Shown piece by piece: positions 37,497 through 50,600 of a DNA stretch of 64,000 bases. This DNA is from Bathymodiolus brooksi (taxonomy: Eukaryota > Mollusca > Bivalvia > Mytilida > Modiolidae). Position numbers and translations under genes: made by a program. The DNA is taken from NCBI GenBank assembly GCA_963680875.1, contig OY804577.1, positions 102,373,906-102,437,905 of the forward strand. The letters are read 5' to 3'. Position 1 is the first letter of the stretch; each line of letters opens with the position of its first letter. The notes under the pieces are model-generated. The model saw only the letters and a program-made list of their open reading frames with translations, was not told where the DNA came from and made no database searches.

Positions 37497-38440
37497 ATCT
37501 CTGAATGGAGTTTAAGACCAATGGGATGCATTACTGTAATAAAAACTTTAATCCTACCAAAACTTGTACACTTGTTTTACTACCTTACCAAACCCTGGTG
37601 ATAAGATTCTTAAACAATTTAATGACATACTCTTTCAATTTGTATGGCAAAGTCTTATAGGAAAGATTTAAAAAAAAGAGGTGCTAGTCAAAGATTATAC
37701 AATGGTGGCCTACCATAAAAATGATCAACCTGACTGCTTTTATTAACCCACTGAAATCAACATGGATTCACAGAGCTACGTATAGTGATACAATTAAGAA
37801 CAATATTGAGTCCAATCATGTAGACTTTGAATTATTGACTACTGCTGGTGATATATATTTTGAAATTTCTATTCAAAATTGTAAAAAATGAATTTTGGAA
37901 AGATATTCTACTTGCCTGGCAATATATCTTAAGCAAAAGTACCACAGATGATTCTTGGGCAAGTTTTTTAACATAGCCCTATTTGGTTTAATAATAACCT
38001 CAAGATTAATCATACATGCAAAACTGGTATAGAAAGGGTGTCAGGATAGTAAATGATTTGGTCAAAGAAAATGGAGAATTTTATTCATTTGAGGAGTTTG
38101 AAAAGAGTATAATATTTATACAAACTTTTTTAAATACCACAAATTCATCTATTGTTTACAGAAAAAATTAGTTAGTGATAACGGTTAAAAAATTGAGTAC
38201 CCATATATACTGAGGAATATAGATGTATTTTTTGAAAAGTAAAAAGGGAACCAGAGATATGTATGTAATATTGAGTAATGACCATTTTCAACCTAATAGT
38301 ATACAAAAATTAACAACAATGTTCGAATTGACAGAGAATGATATTAAATAAATTTATAAACTTCCTTTCAAAACTACAAAAAATTGTAAATTTCAGTGGA
38401 TACAATATAGAATTAACCATTTCAGCTATTAAATATTATA
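37497..38440 (+). pseudogene. Decayed L1-like LINE ORF2, C-terminal region
   Basis: Translated fragments in shifting frames keep the order of an L1-clade ORF2 C-terminus: RPMGCITVIKTLILPKLVHL near 37518, LPNPGDKILKQFNDILFQFV near 37587, NGGLP then MINLTAFINPLKSTWIHR near 37705-37780, FWKDILLAWQYIL near 37893, VNDLVKENGEFYSFEEFE near 38050-38100, and KFQWIQYRINH near 38390. Several frameshifts and stops separate them. The reverse-transcriptase core and 5' end are absent and no poly-A tail is clear, so this is an old, inactive fragment. Confidence 0.8.
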
Positions 38441-38990
38441 TTTATACCTATAGATGTCTTTCTAAAAAACCTTTATAGTACAGAACGAATAATGGCCATT
38501 GAGCAAGAAAACTTAGATGATTTCAACTTGATTAATTATAACTCTATAATATAATGTGTTTAGTTTATGGTGTTTAATGCCACTTTCAACACCATAAACC
38601 AAACCATCAATGGAATATCCTTTTGCCTCTTAATTTTTTTTATAATTCATAATATTTTTTTTATTGAAATCTACGTTTGTTAGTTAAAAAAACATTGAAT
38701 ACTGGTACCTTATCCTGGTCTCCTTAAAATTAGTAAAAACAATGCAACATACAACTATTGAAATATATTAGTTGATTAAAGATATGTAAACACAAACATC
38801 ATTCTATATACACTTACACAAACTGTCAACTAAATACACTAATCTATAAGTGTGTGTATGCCGATGGACACAATTTTGTTTGCAAATATCATAACCTCTA
38901 TAGAAAGACTCCCTGTCTCATGCAACTTTTTTCATAATTCCTATCACTGGTCACTATTGACATGTTTGACTGTAATTAGTATTTTTTCAG
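38441..38990. other. AT-rich sequence with a SINE-tail fragment
   Basis: Apart from the short piece at 38563-38590 (minus strand: gttgaaagtggcattaaaca then ccata), which is only the 3' end of a SINE, I recognise nothing here. Confidence 0.55.
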
Positions 38991-39285
38991 TATTCTATTA
39001 ATATTTCTTTATTATATTTTTTATGTACATATTCTATTAATATTTCTTTATTATATTTTTTTTGTACATATTCTATTAATATTTCTTTATTATATTTTTT
39101 ATGTACATATTCTATTAATATTTCTTTATTATATTTTTTATGTACATATTCTATTAATGTTTCTTTATTATATTTTTTTGTACATATTCTATTAATATTT
39201 CTTTATTATATTTTTTATGTACATATTCTATTAATATTTCTTTATTATATTTTTTTTTGTACATATTCTATTAATATTTGTTTAT
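38991..39285. repeat. 39-bp AT-rich tandem repeat, about 7.5 copies
   Basis: Unit tattctattaatatttctt + tattatattttttatgtaca, period 39 (38991, 39030) with length changes in the T run. Very AT-rich. Confidence 0.92.
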
Positions 39286-39436
39286 TGGTACACTATTCAT
39301 GTCATCACAAGAGTGTCAACAATAAAAGTATTAAAATATTAGATATTTGTTTTCATTGTGCCAACACAACTTTCTCTTGTCATAAGAGATAGTTGATGAT
39401 CATAATAAGAGTTGAAGCATTTTTTTAGGGTTAGGG

Positions 39437-39683
39437 TTATGGTGTTTAATGCCACTTTCAACAATATTTCAGTTATATCGTGGCAGTCAGTTTTATTGGT
39501 GGAGGAAACTGGAGAAAACCACCGACCTGCCACAAGTCACTGACAAACTTGATCACATAATGTTGTATGGTGTACATCTCGCAATGAGTGGGATTCCAAC
39601 TCACAACATTAGTGATGATATGCACTTAGTTATTGCATAGGTAGTTGTAAATCTAACTACCATACGAACATGACGGCTACCCA
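39437..39683 (-). mobile_element. tRNA-derived SINE (type 3), minus strand
   Basis: On the minus strand, from about 39683: gtagccgtcatgttcgtatg, gtagttagatttacaactac, ttgtgagttggaatccca (degenerate B box), acaagtttgtcagtgact, aggtcggtggttttctcc, ccacgatataactgaaatat and tgaaagtggcattaaacacc. Same family as 34281-34525. It faces the truncated SINE at 39765-39893, so the pair could fold as an inverted repeat in RNA. Confidence 0.85.
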
Positions 39684-39764
39684 TTTTTAAAATTATTTGT
39701 ACAAGAACAACATCAAGTTATAATAACAATAATATTGATAAAATTTTAAGAACAAGAACACTCC

Positions 39765-39893
39765 ATACAACATTTTGTGACAAAGTTTGTCGGTGGTTTT
39801 TCTCATGGTACTTTGGTTTCCTTCACCAATAAAACTGACCGCCATGATATAACTGAAATATTGTTGAAAGTGGCATTAAACACCATAAGCCTA
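39765..39893 (+). mobile_element. SINE (type 3), 5'-truncated
   Basis: Contains ttttgtgacaaagtttgtcg, ttccttcaccaataaaactg, gccatgatataactgaaata and tgaaagtggcattaaacacc. The tRNA-like head is missing. Start is approximate. Confidence 0.8.
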
Positions 39894-39996
39894 ACCCACT
39901 GGTCTGACTGCTTGAATTTCTATCAGCAACAATAAAAAACAACAGTAAAAGTTTTTAGATGCCATTACTTCAATGTTACAGTTCAATCTACTATCA

Positions 39997-41619
39997 CAGG
40001 CTTTCAAGCGGGCCCTTATTTTCCTAATTTTCCTTATTTTTTGACAGCAGCCCTAATATTCCTTATTAAAGCTTCAAAATCCTAAAAAAGCCCAAATTTG
40101 TTGGTGAAAATCCTAAATTTTCAATTCAAATTTTGAAAATTTTGGATAAATGCAACATAAAATAAGTGTTGGAATTAATGAAATCTAACCTTAGTATTCT
40201 TTCAAATAATGAATATGTTGAATTAATGTATTTCTCAGAAGACATCTTGGTGGTTATCAGCATCATATTCAGCATGGATTTACACCATATCAGATCACTT
40301 TAATCTGGTTGTATTGATATGCTGAATATCGCTGTTGATGACCATTGGCATGATCTTCTGAGTTGGTAATTAGCTTTTTAGTTCACCTGGACCAAAGGTC
40401 CATGGGAACTATTGCCATCACTTGGCATCCGTCGTCGGTAAGCTTTTCACATTTCAAGCTTCTTCTCCGAAACCACTGGGCCAATTGGAACCAAACTTAG
40501 CAGGAATGTACCTTGGATGGTCCTCTACAAAGTTTCTGTTTTTCGTTCCAGTCGGATATTCAACATGGCTGCCAGGGCCAATAACATGCTCTGATTGGCT
40601 GAAATTTCAAAGATCTTCTTCTCTGAAACTAATGAACTAACTGAACCAAAACTGTAAAGGAATGATCATTAGAATGTCCTTTACCAAGTTTCTGTTTTTT
40701 ATGCCGATCGGAAATCCAAGATGGCCGCCACCGCAGGACAGATTAACATTGGACCCTATGGGAAAATTTTCAAATGCCTTCTCAGAAACTACAAATATGA
40801 TTAAAGCCAAACTGTACATGAATGTTCATTGGATGGTCCTCTACACACTTTAGGTTTTTTGTTCCGATATGAAATTCAAAATGGCGGCTACGGCAGGACT
40901 TAGTTTAACATTGCTTCATAACGCTTCTTCTCTTAAACCACTTGGACAATTGAAACCAAACTGCCCAGGAATAATCATTTGAATGTCCTCTAAAAAGTTT
41001 GGGTTTTTTATGCAGATCCGAAATCCAAGATGGCTGCCTATGCAGGACATAGTTTTAACACAGTACCATATTGGAAAATATGGAAAAAATCTTTTTCTTA
41101 AAAACTACTGAGCTGAATGAACCCATTCTGTGCATGAATAATCATTGAATGGTTTCTTATTAAGTTTGTGTTTTTTGTTATGATCTGAAATCCAAGATGG
41201 CCTCCACCACAGATCATAGTATTAACACAGGACCGTATGGAAAAATACAGAAATATTTTCTTCTCTGAAACTATTGCATTGATTAACCCTAAACTGTGCA
41301 TCAATCATTGGAAGGTCCTTTACAAACTCTGTGTTTTTTATGTTGATCGGAATTCCAAGATGACTACCACTGCAGGACATAGTTTTTACATAGGACCAAT
41401 TGGTTCTTTTTATAACCAGGTGAACGAGATACAGGCTCTTGGGAGCCTCTGGTGTATCTATGTTCTACCTGGAGGTGATTACAGAATGTTTTTCTTTTAT
41501 ATTGATTATTGAATTCCAGCCCTTATTTTTGTCAAAAAATTCCTAAAAATAGCCCTTAATTTTTATGAATTTTGCCCTAAAAAGCCCTTGTTTTTCACAA
41601 AATCTTGCTTGAAAGCCTG
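39997..41619. mobile_element. hAT-like TIR element (outer)
   Basis: Ends are caggctttcaagc at 39997 and its inverse gcttgaaagcctg ending at 41619. The 5-base tatca occurs directly on both sides (39992-39996 and 41620-41624), a plausible target duplication. Subterminal parts share words in direct orientation: cccttattttcc, agccctaatattcc and aaaaaagccc on the left; agcccttattttt, agcccttaattttt and aaaaagccc on the right. The middle is occupied by a second element (40381-41425). No transposase frame. Classification as hAT rests only on the CAGG..CCTG ends. Confidence 0.65.
40381..41450. mobile_element. Nested repeat element with ~160-bp subrepeats
   Basis: Bounded by gttcacctgg (40381) and ccaggtgaac (41416-41425), a perfect 10-base inverted pair; the sequence gagatacaggctcttgggag after it may belong to the element. 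A segment beginning cttctctgaaac recurs near 40458, 40616, 40779, 40926, 41090 and 41259, each followed by words like aaccaaactg, tggtcctctacaaagtttc and atccaagatggc. This structure is familiar to me as a dispersed repeat common in marine invertebrates. ORFs on both strands here are repeat by-products. Confidence 0.7.
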
Positions 41620-41691
41620 TATCAAGGATTTCATTGCTACTATGTAGTAATTTGAGAAGATACATATGTATTTGGAATTTGTTGATCCTTT

Positions 41692-44600
41692 GCAGACAAA
41701 CTGCATCGGTGGTGTAATAAATAGTATACTCGACTCGAGTGTGATAGATCGTGGGTTACAGACAAACTGCATCGGTGGTGTAATGGTTAGTGTACTCGAC
41801 TCGAGTGTGATAGATCGTGGGTTACATACAAACTGTATCAGTGATGTAATGGTTAGTGTACTCGACTCGAGTGTGATAGATCATGGGTTACAGAAAAACT
41901 GTATCGGTGGTGTAATGATTAGTGTACTCGACTCCGAGTGTGATAGATCATGGGTTACAGAAAAACTGCATCGGTGGTGTAATAGTTAGTGTACTCAACT
42001 CGAGTGTGATAGATCATGGGTTACAGAAAAACTGTATCGGTGGTGTAATGGTTAGTGTACTCGACTCGAGTGTGATAGATCATGGGTTACATACAAACTG
42101 TATCGGTGGTGTAATGGTTAGTGTACTCGACTCGAGTGTGATAGATCATGGGTTACAGAAAAACTGCATCAGTGGTGTAATGGTTAGTGTACTCGACTCG
42201 AGTGTGATAGATCATGGGTTACAGAAAAACTGCATCGGTGGTGTAATAGTTAGTGTACTCAACTCGAGTGTGATAGATCATGGGTTACAGAAAAACTGCA
42301 TCGGTGGTGTAATGGTTAGTGTACTCGACTCGAGTGTGATAGATCATGGGTTACATACAAACTGTATCGGTGGTGTAATGGTTAGTGTACTCGACTCGAG
42401 TGTGATAGATCATGGGTTACAGACAAACTGCATCGGTGGTGTAATGGTTAGTGTACTCGACTCGAGTGTGATAAATCATGGGTTACATACAAACTGTATC
42501 GGTGGTGTAATGGTTAGTGTACTCGACTCGAGTGTGATAGATCATGGGTTACAGCAAAACTGTATCGGTGGTGTAATGGTTAGTGTACTCGACTCGAGTG
42601 TGATAGATCGTGGGTTATAGAAAAACTGCATCGGTGGTGTGATGGTTAGTGTACTCGACTCGAGTGTGATAGATCATGGGCTACAGACAAACTGCTTCGG
42701 TGGTGTAATGGTTAGTGTACTCGACTCAAGTGTGATAGATCGTGGGTTACAGAAAAACTGCATCGGTGGTGTAATGGTTAGTGTACTCGACTCGAGTGTG
42801 ATAGATCGTGGGTTACAGAAAAACTGCATCGGTGGTGTAATAGTTAGTGTACTCGATTCGAGTGTGATAGATCATGGGTTACATACAAACTGTATCGGTG
42901 GTGTAATGGTTAGTGTACTCGACTCCAGTGTGATAGATCAAGGGTTACAGAAAAACTGCATCGGTGGTGTAATGGTTAGTGTACTCGACTCGAGTGGGAT
43001 AGATCATGGGTTACATACAAACTGTATCGGTGGTGTAATGGTTAGTGTACTCGACTCGAGTGTGATAGATCATTGGTTACAGAAAAACTGCATCGGTGAT
43101 GTAATGGTTAGTGTACTCGACTCGAGTGTGATAGATCATGGGTTACAGAAAAACTGCATCGGTGGTGTAATGGTTAGTGTACTCGACTCGAGTGTGATAG
43201 ATCATGGGTTACAGAAAAACTGTATCGGTGGTGTAGTGGTTAGTGTTCTTGACTCGTGCTTGATAGAACATGGGTTACAGAAAAACTGCATCGGTGGTGT
43301 AATGGTTAGTGTAATCGACTCGAGTGTGATAGATCATGGGTTATAGAAAAACTGCATCGGTGGTGTAATGGTTAGTGTACTCGACTCGAGTGTGATAGAT
43401 CATGGGTTACAGAAAAACTGCATCGGTGGTGTAATGGTTAGTGTACTCGACTCGAGTGTGATAGATCGTGGATTACAGACAAACTGCATTGGTGGTGTAA
43501 TGGTTAGTGTACTCGACTCGAGTGTGATATATCGTGGGTTACAGAAAAACTGCATCGGTGGTGTAATAGTTAGAGTACTCGATTCGAGTGTGATAGATCA
43601 TGGGTTACAGAAAAACTGCATCGGTGGTGTAATGGTTAGTGTACTCGACTCGAGTGTGATAGATCATGGGTTACAGAAAAACTGTATCGGTGGTGTAATG
43701 GTTAGTGTACTCGACTCGAGTGTGATAGATCATGGGCTACAGAAAAACTGCATCGGTGGTGTAATGGTTAGTGTACTCGACTCGAGTGTGATAGATCATG
43801 GGTTACAGAAAAACTGTATCGGTGGTGTAATGGTTAGTGTACTCGACTCGAGTGTGATAGATCATGGGTTACAGAAAAACTGCATCGGTGGTGTAATGGT
43901 TAGTGTACTCGACTCGAGTGTGATAGATCGTGGGTTACAGAAAAACTGCATCGGTGGTGTAATAGTTAGTGTACTTGATTCGAGTGTGATAGATCATGGG
44001 TTACACAAAAACTGCATCGGTGGTGTAATGGTTAGTGTACTCGACTCGAGTGTGATAGATCATGGGTTACAGAAAAACTGCATCGGTGGTGTAATGGTTA
44101 GTGTACTCCAGTCGAGTGTGATAGATCATGTGTTACGGAAAAACTGTATCGGTGGTGTAATGGTTAGTGTACTCGACTCGAGTGTGATAGATCATGGGTT
44201 ACAGAAAAACCGTATCGGTGGTGTAATGGTTAGTGTACTCGACTCGAGTGTGATAGATCATGGGTTACAGAAAAACTGCTCGGTGGTGTAATGGTTAGTG
44301 TACTCGACTCGAGTGTGATAGATCATGGGTTACATACAAACTGTATCGGTGGTGTAATGGTTAGTGTACTCGACTCGAGTGTGATAGATCGTGGGTTAAA
44401 GAAAAACTGCATTGGTGATGTAATGGTTAGTGTACTCGATTCGAGTGTGATAGATCATGGGTTACAGAAAAACTGAATCGGTGGTGTAATGGTTAGTGTA
44501 CTCGACTCGAGTGTGATAGATCATGGGTTACATACAAACTGTATCGGTGGTGTAATGGTTAGTGTACTCAACTCGAGTGTGATAGATCATGGGTTACAGA

Positions 44601-47600
44601 AAAACTGCATCAGTGGTGTAATGGTTAGTGTACTCGACTCGAGTGTGATAAATCATGGGTTACATACAAACTGTATCGGTGGTGTAATGGTTAGTTTACT
44701 CGACTCGAGTGTGATAGATCATGGGTTACAGACAAACTGCATCGGTGGTGTAATAGTTAGTGTACTCAATTCGAGTGTGATAGATCATGGGTTACAGAAA
44801 AACTGTATCGGTGGTGTAATGGTTAGTGTACTCGACTCGAGTGTGATAGATCATGGGTTACATACAAACTGTATCGGTGGTGTAATGGTTAGTGTACTCG
44901 ACTCGAGTGTGATAGATCATGGGTTACAGAAAAACTGCATCGGTGGTGTAATGGTTAGTGTACTCGACACGAGTGTGATAAATCATGGGTTACATACAAA
45001 CTGTATCGGTGGTGTAATGGTTAGTGTACTCGACTCGAGTGTGATAGATCATGGGTTACAGAAAAACTGCATCGGTGGTGTAATGGTTAGTGTACTCGAC
45101 CCGAGTGTGATAGATCATGGGTTACAAAAAAACTGTATCGGTGGTGTAATGGTTAGTGTACTCGACTCGAGTGTGATAGATCATGGGTTACAGAAAAACT
45201 GTATCGGTGGTGTAATGGTTAGTGTACTCGACTCGAGTGTGATAGATCGTGGGTTATAGAAAAACTGCATCGGTGGTGTAATGGTTAGTGTACTCGACTC
45301 GAGTGTGATAGATCATGGGTTACAGACAAACTGCTTCGGTGGTGTAATGGTTAGTGTACTCGACTCAAGTGTGATAGATCGTGGGTTACAGAAAAACTGC
45401 ATCGGTGGTGTAATGGTTAGTGTACTCGACTCGAGTGTGATAGATCGTGGGTTACAGAAAAACTGCATCGGTGGTGTAATAGTTAGTGTACTCGATTCGA
45501 GTGTGATAGATCATGGGTTACATACAAACTGTATCGGTGGTGTAATGGTTAGTGTACTCGACTCCAGTGTGATAGATCAAGGGTTACAGAAAAACTGCAT
45601 CGGTGGTGTAATGGTTAGTGTACTCGACTCGAGTGTGATAGATCATGGGTTACAGAAAAACTGCATCGGTGGTGTAATGGTTAGTGTACTCGACTCGAGT
45701 GTGATAGATCATGGGTTACAGAAAAACTGTATCGGTGGTGTAGTGGTTAGTGTTTTTGACTCGTGCTTGATAGAACATGGGTTACGGAAAAACTGCATCG
45801 GTGGTGTAATGGTTAGTGTACTCGACTCGAGTATGATAGATCATGGGTTAAATACAAACTGTATCGGTGGTGTAATGGTTAGTGTAATCGACTCGAGTGT
45901 GATAGATCATGGGTTACAGAAAAACTGCATCAGTGGTGTAATGGTTAGTGTACTCGACTCGAGTGTGATAGATCGTGGATTACAGACAAACTGCATTGGT
46001 GGTGTAATGGTTAGTGTACTCGACTCGAGTGTGATAGATCGTGGGTTACAGAAAAACTGCATCGGTGGTGTAATAGTTAGTGTACTCGATTCGAGTGTGA
46101 TAGATCGTGGGTTACAGAAAAACTGCATCGGTGGTGTAATGGTTAGTGTACTCGACTCGAGTGTGATAGATCATGGGTTACAGAAAAACTGTATCGGTGG
46201 TGTAATGGTTAGTGTACTCGACTCGAGTGTGATAGATCATGGGTTACAGAAAAACTGCATCGGTGGTGTAATGGTTAGTGTACTCGACTCGAGTGTGATA
46301 GATCATGGGTTACATACAAACTGTATCGGTGGTGTAATGGTTAGTGTACTCGACTCGAGTGTGATAGATCGTGGGTTAAAGAAAAACTGCATCGGTGATG
46401 TAATGGTTAGTGTACTCGATTCGAGTGTGATAGATCATGGGTTACAGAAAAACTGCATCGGTGGTGTAATGGTTAGTGTACTCGACTCGAGTGTGATAGA
46501 TCATGGGTTACATACAAACTGTATCGGTGGTGTAATGGTTAGTGTACTCGACTCGAGTGTGATAGATCATGGGTTACAGACAAACTGCATCGGTGGTGTA
46601 ATGGTTAGTGTACTCGATTCGAGTGTGATAAATCATGGGTTACATACAAACTGTATCGGTGGTGTAATGGTTAGTTTATTCGACTCGAGTGTGATAGATC
46701 ATGGGTTACAGAAAAACTGCATCGGTGGTGTAATAGTTAGTGTACTCAATTCGAGTGTGATAGATCATGGGTTACAGAAAAACTGTATCGGTGGTGTAAT
46801 GGTTAGTGTACTCGACTCGAGTGTGATAGATCATGGGTTACATACAAACTGTATCGGTGGTGTAATGGTTAGTGTACTCGACTCGAGTGTGATAGATCAT
46901 GGGTTACAGAAAAACTGCATCGGTGGTGTAATGGTTAGTGTACTCGACTCGAGTGTGATAAATCATGGGTTACATACAAACTGTATCGGTGGTGTAATGG
47001 TTAGTTTACTCGACTGGAGTGTGATAGATCATGGGTTACAGAAAAACTGCATCGGTGGTGTAATGGTTAGTGTACTCGACCCGAGTGTGATAGATCATGG
47101 GTTACAAAAAAACTGTATCGGTGGTGTAATGGTTAGTGTACTCGACTCGAGTGTGATAGATCATGGGTTACAGAAAAACTGTATCGGTGGTGTAATGGTT
47201 AGTGTACTCGACTCGAGTGTGATAGATCGTGGGTTATAGAAAAAACTGCATCGGTGGTGTAATGGTTAGTGTACTCGACTCGAGTGTGATAGATCATGGG
47301 TTACAGACAAACTGCTTCGGTGGTGTAATGGTTAGTGTACTCGACTCGAGTATGATAGATCATGGGTTAAATACAAACTGTATCGGTGGTGTAATGGTTA
47401 GTGTAATCGACTCGAGTGTGATAGATCATTGGTTACAGAAAAACTGCATCGGTGGTGTAATGGTTAGTGTACTCGACTCGAGTGTGATAGATCGTGGATT
47501 ACAGACAAAGTGCATTGGTGGTGTAATGGTTAGTGTACTCGACTCGAGTGTGATAGATCGTGGGTTACAGAAAAACTGCATCGGTGGTGTAATAGTTAGT

Positions 47601-50600
47601 GTACTCAATTCGAGTGTGATAGATCATGGGTTACAGAAAAACTACATCGGTGGTGTAATGGTTAGTGTACTCGACTCGAGTGTGATAGATCATGGGTTAC
47701 AGAAAAACTGTATCGGTGGTGTAATGGTTAGTGTACTCGACTCGAGTGTGATAGATCATGGGTTACAGAAAAACTGTATCGGTGGTGTAATGGTTAGTGT
47801 ACTCGACTCGAGTGTGATAGATCATGGGTTACAGAAAAACTGCATCGGTGGTGTAATGGTTAGTGTACTCGACTCGAGTGTGATAGATCGTGGGTTACAG
47901 AAAAACTGCATCGGTGGTGTAATAGTTAGTGTACTTGATTCGAGTGTGATAGATCATGGGTTACACAAAAACTGCATCGGTGGTGTAATGGTTAGTGTAC
48001 TCGACTCGAGTGTGATAGATCGTGGGTTACAGAAAAACTGCATCGGTGGTGTAATAGTTAGTGTACTTGATTCGAGTGTGATAGATCATGGGTTACACAA
48101 AAACTGCATCGGTGGTGTAATGGTTAGTGTACTCGACTCGAGTGTGATAGATCGTGGGTTACAGAAAAACTGCATCGGTGGTGTAATAGTTAGTGTACTC
48201 GATTCGAGTGTGATAGATCGTGGGTTACAGAAAAACTGCATCGGTGGTGTAATGGTTAGTGTACTCGACTCGAGTGTGATAGATCATGGGTTACAGAAAA
48301 ACTGTATCGGTGGTGTAATGGTTAGTGTACTCGACTCGAGTGTGATAGATCATGGGTTACAGAAAAACTGCATCGGTGGTGTAATGGTTAGTGTACTCGA
48401 CTCGAGTGTGATAGATCATGGGTTACATACAAACTGTATCGGTGGTGTAATGGTTAGTGTACTCGACTCGAGTGTGATAGATCGTGGGTTAAAGAAAAAC
48501 TGCATCGGTGATGTAATGGTTAGTGTACTCGATTCGAGTGTGATAGATCATGGGTTACAGAAAAACTGCATCGGTGGTGTAATGGTTAGTGTACTCGACT
48601 CGAGTGTGATAGATCATGGGTTACATACAAACTGTATCGGTGGTGTAATGGTTAGTGTACTCGACTCGAGTGTGATAGATCATGGGTTACAGACAAACTG
48701 CATCGGTGGTGTAATGGTTAGTGTACTCGATTCGAGTGTGATAAATCATGGGTTACATACAAACTGTATCGGTGGTGTAATGGTTAGTTTATTCGACTCG
48801 AGTGTGATAGATCATGGGTTACAGAAAAACTGCATCGGTGGTGTAATAGTTAGTGTACTCAATTCGAGTGTGATAGATCATGGGTTACAGAAAAACTGTA
48901 TCGGTGGTGTAATGGTTAGTGTACTCGACTCGAGTGTGATAGATCATGGGTTACATACAAACTGTATCGGTGGTGTAATGGTTAGTGTACTCGACTCGAG
49001 TGTGATAGATCATGGGTTACAGAAAAACTGCATCGGTGGTGTAATGGTTAGTGTACTCGACTCGAGTGTGATAAATCATGGGTTACATACAAACTGTATC
49101 GGTGGTGTAATGGTTAGTTTACTCGACTGGAGTGTGATAGATCATGGGTTACAGAAAAACTGCATCGGTGGTGTAATGGTTAGTGTACTCGACCCGAGTG
49201 TGATAGATCATGGGTTACAAAAAAACTGTATCGGTGGTGTAATGGTTAGTGTACTCGACTCGAGTGTGATAGATCATGGGTTACAGAAAAACTGTATCGG
49301 TGGTGTAATGGTTAGTGTACTCGACTCGAGTGTGATAGATCGTGGGTTATAGAAAAAACTGCATCGGTGGTGTAATGGTTAGTGTACTCGACTCGAGTGT
49401 GATAGATCATGGGTTACAGACAAACTGCTTCGGTGGTGTAATGGTTAGTGTACTCGACTCGAGTATGATAGATCATGGGTTAAATACAAACTGTATCGGT
49501 GGTGTAATGGTTAGTGTAATCGACTCGAGTGTGATAGATCATTGGTTACAGAAAAACTGCATCGGTGGTGTAATGGTTAGTGTACTCGACTCGAGTGTGA
49601 TAGATCGTGGATTACAGACAAACTGCATTGGTGGTGTAATGGTTAGTGTACTCGACTCGAGTGTGATAGATCGTGGGTTACAGAAAAACTGCATCGGTGG
49701 TGTAATAGTTAGTGTACTCAATTCGAGTGTGATAGATCATGGGTTACAGAAAAACTACATCGGTGGTGTAATGGTTAGTGTACTCGACTCGAGTGTGATA
49801 GATCATGGGTTACAGAAAAACTGTATCGGTGGTGTAATGGTTAGTGTACTCGACTCGAGTGTGATAGATCATGGGTTACAGAAAAACTGCATCGGTGGTG
49901 TAATGGTTAGTGTAATCGACTCGAGTGTGATAGATCATGGGTTACAGAAAAACTGTATCGGTGGTGTAATGGTTAGTGTACTCGACTCGAGTGTGATAGA
50001 TCATGGGTTACAGAAAAACTGCATCGGTGGTGTAATGGTTAGTGTACTCGACTCGAGTGTGATAGATCGTGGGTTACAGAAAAACTGCATCGGTGGTGTA
50101 ATAGTTAGTGTACTTGATTCGAGTGTGATAGATCATGGGTTACACAAAAACTGCATCGGTGGTGTAATGGTTAGTGTACTCGACTCGAGTGTGATAGATC
50201 GTGGGTTAAAGAAAAACTGCATCGGTGATGTAATGGTTAGTGTATTCGATTCGAGTGTGATAGATCATGGGTTACAGAAAAACTGCATCGGTGGTGTAAT
50301 GGTTAGTGTACTCGACTCGAGTGTGATAGATCATGGTTAACAGAAAACTGCATCGGTGTTGTAATGGTTAGTGTACTCGACTCGAGTGTGATAGATCATG
50401 GGTTACAGAAAAACTGTATCGGTGGTGTAATGGTTAGTGTACTCGACTCGAGTGTGATAGATCATGGGTTACAGAAAAACTGCTTCGGTGGTGTAATGGT
50501 TAGTGTACTCGACTCGAGTGTGATAGATCATGGGTTACATACAAACTGTATCGGTGGTGTAATGGTTAGTGTACTCGACTGGAGTGTGATAGATCGTGGG

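Noticed and set aside
40422..41512. Short ORFs on both strands with similar peptides.
   Set aside because: They are repeated segments of the nested dispersed element.
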